64,000 bases of DNA from Bradyrhizobium hereditatis (GTDB lineage Bacteria; Pseudomonadota; Alphaproteobacteria; Rhizobiales; Xanthobacteraceae). The position numbers and the translations under genes were made by a program. Shown piece by piece: positions 54,513 through 62,658 of the stretch (position 1 is the first letter of the stretch; every line of letters starts with the position of its first letter). The DNA is taken from the NCBI RefSeq assembly GCF_020329435.1, contig NZ_JAGKJK010000001.1:558001-622000 (forward strand). The letters run 5' to 3'. The notes below the pieces were generated by a model, which was not told the origin of the DNA, ran no database searches, and worked only from the letters and a program-made list of their open reading frames with translations.

Positions 54513-54580
54513 GCCGCAAGCCACACATTCGGGCGACGGACGGGATCGGCTGATTTCGCAACCTTGCGGCGAGCTCCCGC

Positions 54581-54610
54581 TTGACACCGCTGCCCGTTCG
54601 GCTGTATGGG
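54581..54610 (+). promoter_or_regulatory. Sigma-70-type promoter before the Arg-rich leader
   Basis: TTGACA (54581-54586), 18-base spacer and TATGGG (54605-54610). The start would be near 54617, only about two bases before the leader ATG, so the leader mRNA would be almost leaderless. Confidence 0.6.
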
Positions 54611-54618
54611 CCATCGCC

Positions 54619-54708
54619 ATGAAACTGAACCGGACCAACCGCCGCGCCTGCCTGCGTCGTCGCTCCCGCGACGACGATGGGGCGCGCCATGTCCGACGAC
54701 AACGCTGA
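54619..54708 (+). CDS. Arginine-rich leader peptide, candidate attenuator
   Basis: A 29-residue frame with 11 arginines, including a run at residues 13-15 (RRR) followed by SR. Its start coincides with the expected transcription start. Codons 13-15 (54655-54663) form exactly the 5' arm of a nine-base perfect stem CGTCGTCGC/GCGACGACG (54655-54676), so a ribosome stalled for lack of charged tRNA-Arg would open it. The same arm could pair instead with CGACGAC at 54694-54700. A terminator follows 26 bases after the stop and an argD-like gene follows that. I could not find a clean antiterminator pairing. Confidence 0.55.
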   Translation: MKLNRTNRRACLRRRSRDDDGARHVRRQR

Positions 54709-54733
54709 TTAGCTAGTTTCAGCCAAGTTTTCG

Positions 54734-54768
54734 AGAAGGCCGCACCCTCAAAAGTGCGGCCTTCTTGC
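54734..54768 (+). terminator. Rho-independent terminator between leader and argD-like gene
   Basis: An eleven-base perfect stem AGAAGGCCGCA/TGCGGCCTTCT with a ten-base loop and a short T-rich tail. It is either the attenuator of the leader transcript or the end of rimO transcription; the downstream gene starts 43 bases later. Confidence 0.85.
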
Positions 54769-54811
54769 GTTTCGGCCTGCCCCTTCCCCAAAAACCCCAG
54801 AGGAGATCGAC

Positions 54812-56008
54812 ATGACCCACGCTGCCCAACCGTTCGACGCGCTGATGAACATCACCGCCCGCCCGCAGGCCGTGTTCGTCCGCGGCGAAGGCGCGTATCT
54901 CTGGGATGACGCCGGCAAGCGCTATCTCGATTTCATGCAGGGCTGGGCCGTCAACTGCCTTGGCCATTCGCCGCCGGTCGCCGCCGAAGCCCTCGCGGCT
55001 CAGGCAAAACTGCTGCTGACGCCGAGCCCTGCCTTCTACAACGGCCCCAGCCTCAAGCTGGCGCAGGCGCTGGTCGAGAAGAGCTGCTTCGATCAGGTAT
55101 TCTTCGCCAACTCCGGCGCGGAAGCCAACGAAGGCGCCATCAAGCTCGCGCGGAAATACGGCAGCAAGCACAAGAACGGCGCCTTCGAAATCATCACCTT
55201 CGAAGGCGGATTCCACGGCCGCACCCTCGCGACCATGTCGGCATCGGGCAAGAAGGCGTTCGAGCCGCTGTTCGAGCCGAAAGTGTCTGGCTTCCGCAAG
55301 GCCAAGCTCAACGACCTCGACTCAGTGAAGGCGCTCATCTCGGATAACACGGTCGCCGTGATGCTGGAGCCGATCCAGGGCGAAGCTGGTGTGTGGCCGG
55401 CAACCGATCAGTTCCTGAAGGAGCTGCGTGCGCTGACCAAAGAGCACGGCCTGCTCCTGATCGTCGACGAAATCCAAACCGGCATGGGCCGGACCGGCAA
55501 GCTATTCCATTATGAGCATGCCGGCATCGAGCCCGACATCATGACGCTCGGCAAGGGCATCGGCGGCGGCGTGCCGCTCGCTGCCTTGCTCGCGACCAAG
55601 GAAGCCTCGTGCTTCGAGCATGGCGACCAGGGTGGCACCTTCAACGGCAATCCGTTGATGTGCGCTGCCGGGCTTGCGGTGCTCGAGGAGGTTTCGAAGC
55701 CGGCTTTCCTGAAAGCGGCCGCGGATGCGGGCCTGTTCCTGGAAAGCGAGTTGCAGAAATTGTCGGCGCGGCATGGTCTCGGCGAAGTCCGCGGCCGTGG
55801 TCTGTTGCTCGCGCTCGATCTGAAGCTGCCGATCGGTGCGGCGGTCGTGGCCGAAGCGTTTGCGGACGGCGTGCTCATCAACTCGCCGCAGCCCGATGCG
55901 CTACGCTTCATGCCGGCGCTCAACGTCACGCGTGAAGAAATATCGCTGATGATCGATTGCCTCGACGCGATCCTGGTCAAGGCAGGTGCGGCGAGACGGG
56001 TGGCGTAG
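54812..56008 (+). CDS. argD: Acetylornithine/ornithine-type aminotransferase (ArgD-like)
   Basis: A 398-residue class III PLP aminotransferase. The PLP-lysine is in [11 protein letters not shown], the aspartate in [15 protein letters not shown], and the phosphate grip in [15 protein letters not shown]. Length and the GMGRTGKLF pattern fit ArgD (N-acetylornithine aminotransferase, arginine and possibly lysine synthesis). argF is not next to it, unlike in many rhizobia. An AGGAG site precedes the start. The Arg-rich leader upstream supports the ArgD reading, though close relatives transfer amino groups from other amines. Confidence 0.85.
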   Translation: MTHAAQPFDALMNITARPQAVFVRGEGAYLWDDAGKRYLDFMQGWAVNCLGHSPPVAAEALAAQAKLLLTPSPAFYNGPSLKLAQALVEKSCFDQVFFANSGAEANEGAIKLARKYGSKHKNGAFEIITFEGGFHGRTLATMSASGKKAFEPLFEPKVSGFRKAKLNDLDSVKALISDNTVAVMLEPIQGEAGVWPATDQFLKELRALTKEHGLLLIVDEIQTGMGRTGKLFHYEHAGIEPDIMTLGKGIGGGVPLAALLATKEASCFEHGDQGGTFNGNPLMCAAGLAVLEEVSKPAFLKAAADAGLFLESELQKLSARHGLGEVRGRGLLLALDLKLPIGAAVVAEAFADGVLINSPQPDALRFMPALNVTREEISLMIDCLDAILVKAGAARRVA

Positions 56009-56042
56009 ACAGGTCAGATCAGATCGCAGCCGATGATGGCGT

Positions 56043-56119
56043 GGTTCCGTAGCTCAATTGGATAGAGCACCGCGTTGCGGACGCGAAGGTTCGAGGTTCG
56101 AGTCCTCGCGGGACCACCA
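56043..56119 (+). tRNA. tRNA-Arg, anticodon reads as GCG
   Basis: A 77-base tRNA with acceptor GGTTCCG/CGGGACC, discriminator A, encoded CCA, D arm GCTC/GAGC and T arm CGAGGTTCGAGTCCTCG. Standard numbering puts T32-T33-G-C-G-G37-A38 in the anticodon loop, anticodon GCG (CGC/CGU codons), with a C-A mismatch at the top of the anticodon stem. Alphaproteobacteria usually use an A34 (ICG) tRNA for these codons, so the identity deserves checking. Confidence 0.88.
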
Positions 56120-56167
56120 CGTTGCTGGGCTAGCTCGTCCGGCAAAGTGCTTGCGACTATTGCACCT

Positions 56168-57142
56168 CTATGGCCGCAAGATCGCCGCCCCCGTCGTCGC
56201 GCGGCTCTCCAGCTCGATATGCGCCCTCGCCGCATCCTTCAGCGCATAGGCGTGGTTGATCGGCACGTGCAGTTTGCCGTTGATGACGGCGGCAAACAGC
56301 GTGTCGGCGCCCTCGAGCAATTCCTTGCGGGTCGAGACGTAGTCGTTGAGCTTCGGCCTCGTCGCGAACAGCGAGCCGTGATTGTTGAGCTCGGCGAGCG
56401 GGAACGGCGGCACCGGGCCGGAGGCGTTACCAAAGCTGACGAACAGGCCACGTGGCCGCAGGCACGACAGCGAGCCCGGGAAGGTGGTCTTGCCGACGCC
56501 GTCATAGACGACGTCGCAGAGTTCGTTGCGGCTGATCTGCTTGACCCGGGCCACGAAGTCTTCCTCGTTGTAGAGGATGACGTGATCGCAGCCATTGGCG
56601 AGCGCGAGGTCGGCCTTGGCCTTGGAGCCTACCGTGCCGATCACATGTGCACCGAGCGCCTTCGCCCACTGGCAGGCCAGAAGGCCGATGCCGCCAGCGG
56701 CGGCGTGGATCAGCACCCGATGGCCCGGCTCGACCTTGAAGGTCTTATGCAGGAGATACCAGACCGTCAGGCCCTTGAGCATCAGCACTGCGCCCTGCTC
56801 GTAGGTGATGTGGTCGGGCAGCTTGACCAGCTTGTCCGCCGGGATCACCCGCTCGCCGGCGTAGCCGCCGAGCGTAAAGTAGTAGGCGACACGATCGCCG
56901 GGGTGGAAATTGGTGACGCCCGGGCCGACGGCGATGACCTCGCCGGCCGCTTCGTTGCCCGCGATGAACGGCAGTCCCGGCGCCTTGTAAAGGCCGGTGC
57001 GGAAGTAGACGTCGATGAAGTTGAGGCCGACGGCGTGCTGGCGGATGCGGACCTCGCCCGCTGCAGGCGCCGGCACCTCCACGTCTTCATACACCAGGGC
57101 TTCCGGACCCCCTACCTTGTGGACGCGCACGGCCTTGGTCAT
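56168..57142 (-). CDS. Quinone oxidoreductase (NADPH:quinone reductase-like)
   Basis: A 324-residue medium-chain oxidoreductase of the zeta-crystallin/QorA group without zinc-ligand cysteines. GLNFIDVYFRTGLY is the family signature, and the nucleotide fold is HAAAGGIGLLACQWAKALGA. It likely reduces quinones or enones with NADPH. The start at 57142 has a GGGAGA site; a longer frame upstream lacks support. Confidence 0.9.
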   Translation of the reverse strand: MTKAVRVHKVGGPEALVYEDVEVPAPAAGEVRIRQHAVGLNFIDVYFRTGLYKAPGLPFIAGNEAAGEVIAVGPGVTNFHPGDRVAYYFTLGGYAGERVIPADKLVKLPDHITYEQGAVLMLKGLTVWYLLHKTFKVEPGHRVLIHAAAGGIGLLACQWAKALGAHVIGTVGSKAKADLALANGCDHVILYNEEDFVARVKQISRNELCDVVYDGVGKTTFPGSLSCLRPRGLFVSFGNASGPVPPFPLAELNNHGSLFATRPKLNDYVSTRKELLEGADTLFAAVINGKLHVPINHAYALKDAARAHIELESRATTGAAILRP

Positions 57143-57215
57143 GACAGTCTCTCCCTCGGTATTTTCTGGAACGCCCAACCTGAAAGGCGAAACGAAAGCC
57201 ATCGCCGGCCGGATG

Positions 57216-57956
57216 TCAACTCACCTGCCGGCTTCTGGCGGCCCTCCTGCGGTTGCGCCGGGCGAGCACATTGAACAGTTCGACGGAGGCCGCGAACAAC
57301 ATGGCGAAATAGATGTAGCCGCGCGGGATATGGAATTTGAATCCGTCCGCGACCAGCGCCACGCCGATCAGCACCAGAAACGCCAATGCCAGCATCTTGG
57401 TTGTCGGATGATCGGCCACGAACCTCGCTACAGGGCCGGAGGATATGTACATGACGGCGCACGCGATCACCACTGCCGCGATCATGATTTCGAGGTCCTG
57501 CGCCATGCCGATCGCGGTGATGATGGAGTCCAGCGAGAACACGATGTCGATGACGATGATCTGCATGATCGCCCAGAAGAATACGCTGGCTTTCGGCTCG
57601 GTGTCAGGCTCGCCGTGGCTGGCCTCGACCTCCGCATGGATCTCATGCGTCGCCTTCGCGATCAGGAAGGCGCCGCCGGCGATCAGGATGATGTCGCGCC
57701 AGGAAAATTCGATGCCTCTTACGGTCACGATCGGCTCCGTCAGGCCGATCAGCCATACCAGCAGGCTGAGCAGAACGATCCGGAACACCAGCGCCAGCAG
57801 GAGGCCGATCTGGCGCGCGCGCTTGGCCTGCACCGGAGGGATCCGTGACACGATCACCGAAATGAAGATGACGTTGTCTATGCCGAGCACGATCTCCAGT
57901 GCAGTCAACGTCACCAGCGCCGCCCAGGCTTCCGGGCTCGTCAATAATTCCATCAT
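57216..57956 (-). CDS. TerC-family integral membrane protein
   Basis: A 246-residue protein with about seven helices. Acidic membrane residues typical of TerC appear in LEIVLGIDNVIFISV and IDIVFSLDSIITAIGM. TerC/Alx proteins are implicated in metal (manganese) export for secreted enzymes or tellurite resistance. The start overlaps the pcs stop by four bases, an unusual pairing with a lipid-synthesis gene. Confidence 0.9.
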   Translation of the reverse strand: MMELLTSPEAWAALVTLTALEIVLGIDNVIFISVIVSRIPPVQAKRARQIGLLLALVFRIVLLSLLVWLIGLTEPIVTVRGIEFSWRDIILIAGGAFLIAKATHEIHAEVEASHGEPDTEPKASVFFWAIMQIIVIDIVFSLDSIITAIGMAQDLEIMIAAVVIACAVMYISSGPVARFVADHPTTKMLALAFLVLIGVALVADGFKFHIPRGYIYFAMLFAASVELFNVLARRNRRRAARSRQVS

Positions 57957-58726
57957 GCTCTGAACGACTTTATTGTCCGGATCACGGCGTCACTTCCTAT
58001 GACATACGCCCCAATGGCGCAAAGCGCGGCAACGACGGGCGCGCCCACATTGAAGTCACGGATGAGTGTGTAGATTGCAAGCACGGCTCCGATTGCCATC
58101 AGCCACAAGGTCAACCAGCGCAGACGCACCACTCGGATCGGGTGCAGCACATGAAAGGGCGCAAATGTCAGCGCGATCAGAACTGCGATGCCGAGGCTGG
58201 AAAGCGCAGGTGGCAAGTGCAGCAAGAACAAATAAAACGCCGCGGCGTTCCACAGCGCCGGAAAGCCGCGGAAATGATTGTCTGACGCCTTCATGCGCTT
58301 GTCCGCAAAATAAAGCGCACCCGACACCATAATGCCGATGCCGAGAATTGGTGCCGCCAGCGGCAGTAGCAGCCCACTCGCCGTGATGGCATAGGCGGGA
58401 ACGAAGACATACGTCACGTAATCGACGACGAGGTCGAGCACGTCGCCCGACCAGTTCGGCTGCAGCCGCTCGACATCCAGCTTTCGCGCCAGCGGGCCGT
58501 CGATCGCATCGACGATCAGCGCGACGCCAAGCCAGCCGAACATGCTGGCCCAATGCTCGCGCACGGCTTCCAGCATCGCAAGCAACGCGATCCCAGCCCC
58601 CATCGCCGTGAAGATGTGTACGGCGAAGGCTGCGGTCCGCATTCGGCCGGTCGCCGGGACGGAATCTGGCTTTGTGCTCTGGTCCATTGCTTGCGCAGTG
58701 CTATCAGGAATCGCTACGATTTGCAT
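57953..58726 (-). CDS. pcs: Phosphatidylcholine synthase
   Basis: A 257-residue CDP-alcohol phosphatidyltransferase with about eight helices. The catalytic motif DG-x2-AR...G-x3-D-x3-D is seen as VDAIDGPLARKLDVERLQ then NWSGDVLDLVVDY. Together with YVTYVFVPAYA and a late FHVLHPIRV segment, this matches rhizobial Pcs, which joins choline to CDP-diacylglycerol. Phosphatidylcholine is a hallmark of plant-associated rhizobia. Start 58726 or an internal ATG at 58687 are possible. Confidence 0.88.
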   Translation of the reverse strand: MQIVAIPDSTAQAMDQSTKPDSVPATGRMRTAAFAVHIFTAMGAGIALLAMLEAVREHWASMFGWLGVALIVDAIDGPLARKLDVERLQPNWSGDVLDLVVDYVTYVFVPAYAITASGLLLPLAAPILGIGIMVSGALYFADKRMKASDNHFRGFPALWNAAAFYLFLLHLPPALSSLGIAVLIALTFAPFHVLHPIRVVRLRWLTLWLMAIGAVLAIYTLIRDFNVGAPVVAALCAIGAYVIGSDAVIRTIKSFRA

Positions 58727-58821
58727 ATCGCCGTTTGCGGCGTTCCGCCGCGCGAATGGGTGGAAACATTTCGGCCAGTTGATGGCTTGAAAAAGCTGGC
58801 CCGAATGTCAATTGTCCCAAT

Positions 58822-60012
58822 ATGAACGATGCATCGCAAGTTTATGACGCCGCCGTGATCGGCGGCGGGCCGGCCGGGTTGACCGCGGCGATCGCACTGG
58901 CCGCAACGGGTGCAAGAACCGCCCTGCTCGCGCGTCGCGTGCCCTATGCCGACAACCGCACCACGGCGCTGCTGGGGGCTTCCACCGATCTGCTCGAACG
59001 TCTGGATGTCTGGTCCCGCTGCCGGGACAAGGCCGCCGCCCTGCGGACCATGCGCCTTGTCGACGATACTGGCCGGCTGATCCGCGCGCCCGAGGTGCGC
59101 TTTGCCTCGGAGGAGATCGGCCTCGAACAGTTCGGCTACAACATCGACAACCGCTCGCTCATGATCGCCCTGGAAGAGCGCGCCGCCGAGCTTTCGAACC
59201 TCACCCGATTTGACGATGAGGCGGCAACGATCGACCCGCAGGATGAGGTCGTCACCGTCTCCACCGGCAAGGGCAAGCAGATCTCCGCCCGGCTGGTGAT
59301 CGGCGCCGACGGGCGGCAGTCACCCTCCCGCAAGGCGGCCGGAATCGGAATCAGCCGCCGCGACCTGCATCAATCGGCGCTGACCTTTAACGTCAGCCAT
59401 TCGCGGCCGCACAATGGCATCTCCACCGAGTTTCACACCGCACAAGGTCCGTGCGTATTCGTCCCCCTGCCGGGCAACCGCTGCAGCGTGGTGTGGGTAG
59501 CGACGACCAGGGAGGCTGAGCGGCTGATGTCGCTCAGCGACGACGAACTATCGGAGGCTGCGGAAAAGCAGTCGCACTCCATTCTTGGCCATATCGAGGT
59601 AGAAGCCGGGCGCAACCTGTTTCCGCTGACGATCGAGCGCCCCGAGCAATTTGCCAGCCACCGCGTCGCGCTGGTTGGCGAGTCCGCCCATGTGGTGCCG
59701 CCGATCGGCGCGCAGGGCCTCAACATGGGCTTGCGCGATGCCGCCGACATCGCTGAAATCGCAGGGAATGCGATCTCGCGCGGGGAAGACCCGGGATCGC
59801 CGGCAGTGCTGGCGCGCTATCAATCCGCAAGACGCGCCGACGTCGCGAGCCGGCTGATTGCCATCGACGTCGCCAATCGTTCATTGCTCAGCGATTTCCT
59901 GCCCCTGCAATCGCTGCGCGCGGCGGGCATGCACCTGCTTGGCTCATTCGGCCCGCTACGGCGGCTCGCCATGCGCGAGGGGCTGGCGCCAACCTGGAAG
60001 CGCGTGAGCTAG
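58822..60012 (+). CDS. UbiH/UbiF/COQ6-family FAD monooxygenase
   Basis: A 396-residue flavoprotein hydroxylase, probably acting on the ubiquinone ring. The FAD motif IGGGPAGLTAAIALA is at residues 13-27, and the second FAD site reads ALVGESAHVVPPIGAQGLNM, with GE in place of the usual GD. ADNRTTAL fits the UbiH branch. No other ubiquinone genes adjoin, as is usual in alphaproteobacteria. Confidence 0.9.
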   Translation: MNDASQVYDAAVIGGGPAGLTAAIALAATGARTALLARRVPYADNRTTALLGASTDLLERLDVWSRCRDKAAALRTMRLVDDTGRLIRAPEVRFASEEIGLEQFGYNIDNRSLMIALEERAAELSNLTRFDDEAATIDPQDEVVTVSTGKGKQISARLVIGADGRQSPSRKAAGIGISRRDLHQSALTFNVSHSRPHNGISTEFHTAQGPCVFVPLPGNRCSVVWVATTREAERLMSLSDDELSEAAEKQSHSILGHIEVEAGRNLFPLTIERPEQFASHRVALVGESAHVVPPIGAQGLNMGLRDAADIAEIAGNAISRGEDPGSPAVLARYQSARRADVASRLIAIDVANRSLLSDFLPLQSLRAAGMHLLGSFGPLRRLAMREGLAPTWKRVS

Positions 60013-60099
60013 CTCCGGACGCCAGCGTGAGGGCTGCAACCTAGCCCAACTCTACTTTGCATGGGGTTGTTTTCGCGATTTTGTGTCTCCCCGCCACGG

Positions 60100-61053
60100 C
60101 TACGGAAACACCAGCCGCCCGCTCTGGATGAGCCACATCACGCTGGTCAGCGTGACCACGGAGGCGAAGGTGCCGATCAGGACGGCGACGGAGGCCGGCT
60201 CGATCCAGGTGTTGTTCTGCCGGGCCATGACGAACACGTTCAGCGCTGGCGGCAGCGCGGCCATCAGCACCGCGGTTGCCGCCCAGGGCTGTGCGAACGG
60301 CCCGAACAGCAGCATCAGTCCGAACACGATGAGCGGATGGATCAGGAGCTTGATTGCGATCACGCCAGGCACTTCCCAGGGTACGCGATCGAACGGCCGC
60401 AGCGCCACCGTGACGCCCAGAACGAACAGCGCCGTCGGCGCCGCCGCGTTCTGCAGGAACAGCAGCGTCCTGTCGAGGGCAACCGGCAACGGAATGTGCA
60501 GCGCTGCAACGAGAGCCCCCAAAACCGCCGACATGATCAGCGGGTTGAGCACGATCTGCCGCGCGGCTACGCCGATCGCGTGCAAGAAAGATGGATGCTT
60601 GCGATCGGTCAACGCCATCAGCAGTGGCACAACCGTGAACAGGAAAATACTGTCGCAGCAGAAGATCAGCGCCGTCGGCGCCGCCGCTTTGCTGCCAAGC
60701 ACCGCCAGCGCAAGGCCAGGGCCCATATAGCCGATGTTGCCGTAAGCGCCGGCAAGGCCGGCGATGGTCGCCTTGCGCAGCGACAATTCACCGATGATAC
60801 GACCCACCACCATGGCCAGCACGAAGGCGCTCACGGTGGCAAGCGTGGTCGCGATCAGGAATGGCGGGTTGTTCAGCTCGGAAAACGGCGTTTCCGACAT
60901 GATGCGAAACAACAATGCGGGCAGCGAGACGTAGAGCAGGAAGAAATTCATCCAAGCGAGGCCCGATTCCGGCAGCCCTCGTGTCTTGCCGCAGGCAAAG
61001 CCGATGAAGATCAGGCCGAAATAGGGAAGCGCGAGGTTGAGGATATCGACCAT
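60100..61053 (-). CDS. AEC-family permease (auxin efflux carrier type)
   Basis: A 317-residue integral membrane protein with about ten helices in two repeats. Family patterns include GNIGYMGPGLAL (near residue 105) and QNAAAPTALFVLGVTVAL. Members export or take up carboxylates such as malate. It is unlinked to a regulator; the substrate is unknown. Confidence 0.88.
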   Translation of the reverse strand: MVDILNLALPYFGLIFIGFACGKTRGLPESGLAWMNFFLLYVSLPALLFRIMSETPFSELNNPPFLIATTLATVSAFVLAMVVGRIIGELSLRKATIAGLAGAYGNIGYMGPGLALAVLGSKAAAPTALIFCCDSIFLFTVVPLLMALTDRKHPSFLHAIGVAARQIVLNPLIMSAVLGALVAALHIPLPVALDRTLLFLQNAAAPTALFVLGVTVALRPFDRVPWEVPGVIAIKLLIHPLIVFGLMLLFGPFAQPWAATAVLMAALPPALNVFVMARQNNTWIEPASVAVLIGTFASVVTLTSVMWLIQSGRLVFP

Positions 61054-61174
61054 CTCGAAAGCGTTTTTTTCAGTGATTTCGGGGGCATGGCGCCGGATGT
61101 GGCCACCACATGTAAAGGTTAATTCGTCCTATTGCCCCTAGCATCGGCCGCAATCATGGTCTATTCGACGGAAT

Positions 61175-61507
61175 ATGATCAAAGCGCGCACCGCCAAGTT
61201 TCAAATCGGGCAGATCGTCCGCCACCGGGTGTTCTCATTCCGGGGCGTGATCTTCGACATTGATCCGGAATTCAACAACACAGAGGAATGGTGGTTGTCG
61301 ATCCCGGAGGAAGTTCGTCCTCACAAGGATCAGCCGTTCTACCACCTGCTCGCAGAAAACTCGGAGACCGAATACGTCGCCTATGTCTCCGAGCAGAATC
61401 TGCTGCCTGACGATTCAGGCGAGCCGATCCGGCATTCGCAGGTCGCCGAGATATTCGTGAAGGACAAGTCCGGCGGCTATCGCCCGCGCAATCCGTCGCT
61501 GAACTAA
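61175..61507 (+). CDS. hspQ: Heat shock protein HspQ
   Basis: A 110-residue HspQ/YccV-family protein: FQIGQIVRHRVFSFRGVIFD at the start, then EEWWLSIPEEVRPHKDQPFY and YVSEQNLLPD. HspQ promotes Lon-dependent degradation and binds hemimethylated DNA in some species. It is single, with its own terminator region downstream. Confidence 0.93.
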   Translation: MIKARTAKFQIGQIVRHRVFSFRGVIFDIDPEFNNTEEWWLSIPEEVRPHKDQPFYHLLAENSETEYVAYVSEQNLLPDDSGEPIRHSQVAEIFVKDKSGGYRPRNPSLN

Positions 61508-61566
61508 AGCTGCGCACGCGGAGTTGCGTCAAAAAAGCTGAACTGGAGTGATCTCTATCTGCAACG

Positions 61567-61593
61567 AAAAAGGCGCCCGCTGGGGCGCCTTTT
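61567..61593. terminator. Bidirectional terminator between hspQ and the IalB gene
   Basis: AAAAGGCGCC and GGCGCCTTTT form a symmetric hairpin with A and T runs on both sides, suited to stop both converging transcripts. Confidence 0.9.
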
Positions 61594-61620
61594 GTGTTTT
61601 GTCGAATGCTACTGGAGCGC

Positions 61621-62397
61621 TTACTTCGTCGCCGGATTGGCGCCGCCCGCACCTTCGAGCTTCTTGCGCTGCTCTTCGGCGCGCTTCTGCAGTTCTTCCT
61701 GCAGCTTCTTCTGGTTTTCCTCGAACTGCTTCGGGTCGGTCGGCGGGCCGTCATAGGCCTTGGCAAATTCACCCGCGAGCGGCAGCGGCAGCGTCAGCGG
61801 CGCGCCGTTGGAATTGATCGCCTGAACAACAAGATTCTGGCCCTTCTTCAGGTTGGCGATCAGTTCGGGCGTGGCTTCGTAGTCGGACATGCAGCCGTTC
61901 TGGAAGCAGATCACGTACGGGCTCTGCTGCGGCGGATTGCTGTCGACGATGATTCGAGTCCCGTGCACGAGCTGCATGCCGAGCGGAAGGGTCACTCGCA
62001 GAAGCTTCTTTGGCTCACCTTCCGGCTCGATAATGACGGCGGCGATAACGGGCTGGCCCGATTCGATGCGGCCGTCCTTGCCGGTAAAGCAGACCTGCTT
62101 GGCGCCGGCTTCCTGCCCCTTCAGACAGAACTTGGTCCACGGCGCATAGATGAGCTGGACTTGTTGTTCCTGCGGCTGAGGCGCGGCGGCGGCAGGAGCA
62201 CCGGCCGCAGGCGCTTGCTGGGCGGGCGCTGGCGCCTTTGGAGCCGCCTTCGGCGGCGCTTTCGGCGCCGGTGCCGGCGCGGGCTGTTGGGCCTGCGCGC
62301 CTGAAACGATCAACGTTGCCGAGAGTGCCGAGGCCGCCAACAGGGCCAGGATCTGCCCACGCGGCCGGACCGACCCGGCCAAGATACGGAAATTCAT
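61621..62397 (-). CDS. Invasion-associated locus B (IalB) family protein
   Basis: A 258-residue exported protein: signal peptide ending near SGAQAQQ (residue 36), an Ala/Pro/Lys-rich linker (about 38-80), an IalB domain (WTKFCLKGQEAGAKQVCF, ending near GAPLTLPLPLAGFA-type strands) with paired cysteines, and a C-terminal coiled coil rich in Glu/Lys/Gln. IalB was first linked with host cell entry in Bartonella, but the domain is common in free-living alphaproteobacteria. The start at 62397 follows AAAGGG. Confidence 0.85.
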   Translation of the reverse strand: MNFRILAGSVRPRGQILALLAASALSATLIVSGAQAQQPAPAPAPKAPPKAAPKAPAPAQQAPAAGAPAAAAPQPQEQQVQLIYAPWTKFCLKGQEAGAKQVCFTGKDGRIESGQPVIAAVIIEPEGEPKKLLRVTLPLGMQLVHGTRIIVDSNPPQQSPYVICFQNGCMSDYEATPELIANLKKGQNLVVQAINSNGAPLTLPLPLAGEFAKAYDGPPTDPKQFEENQKKLQEELQKRAEEQRKKLEGAGGANPATK

Positions 62398-62658
62398 TGC
62401 GGAAAACCCTTTCTGAACCGGAGCGCCCGAAACCGCTACAGGCGCCGACACCTCTACCCGCGCTGAGGCGGCTGTCTCGTTGGCAATTGAGGCGGATACG
62501 TGACAGGCGTTCCCGCCGTCATCAACTGCCCGCCTTCAATACAGCGGCAGACGAAAAGATCAATGCCGACAAGCCTCTTTGACGTTCCTCGCCGGGCGGG
62601 GCCGTGCCTATGGTAAAGCTTCCCCGTGCGAATTTTCGAATCAAATCCCTGCCTGCCT

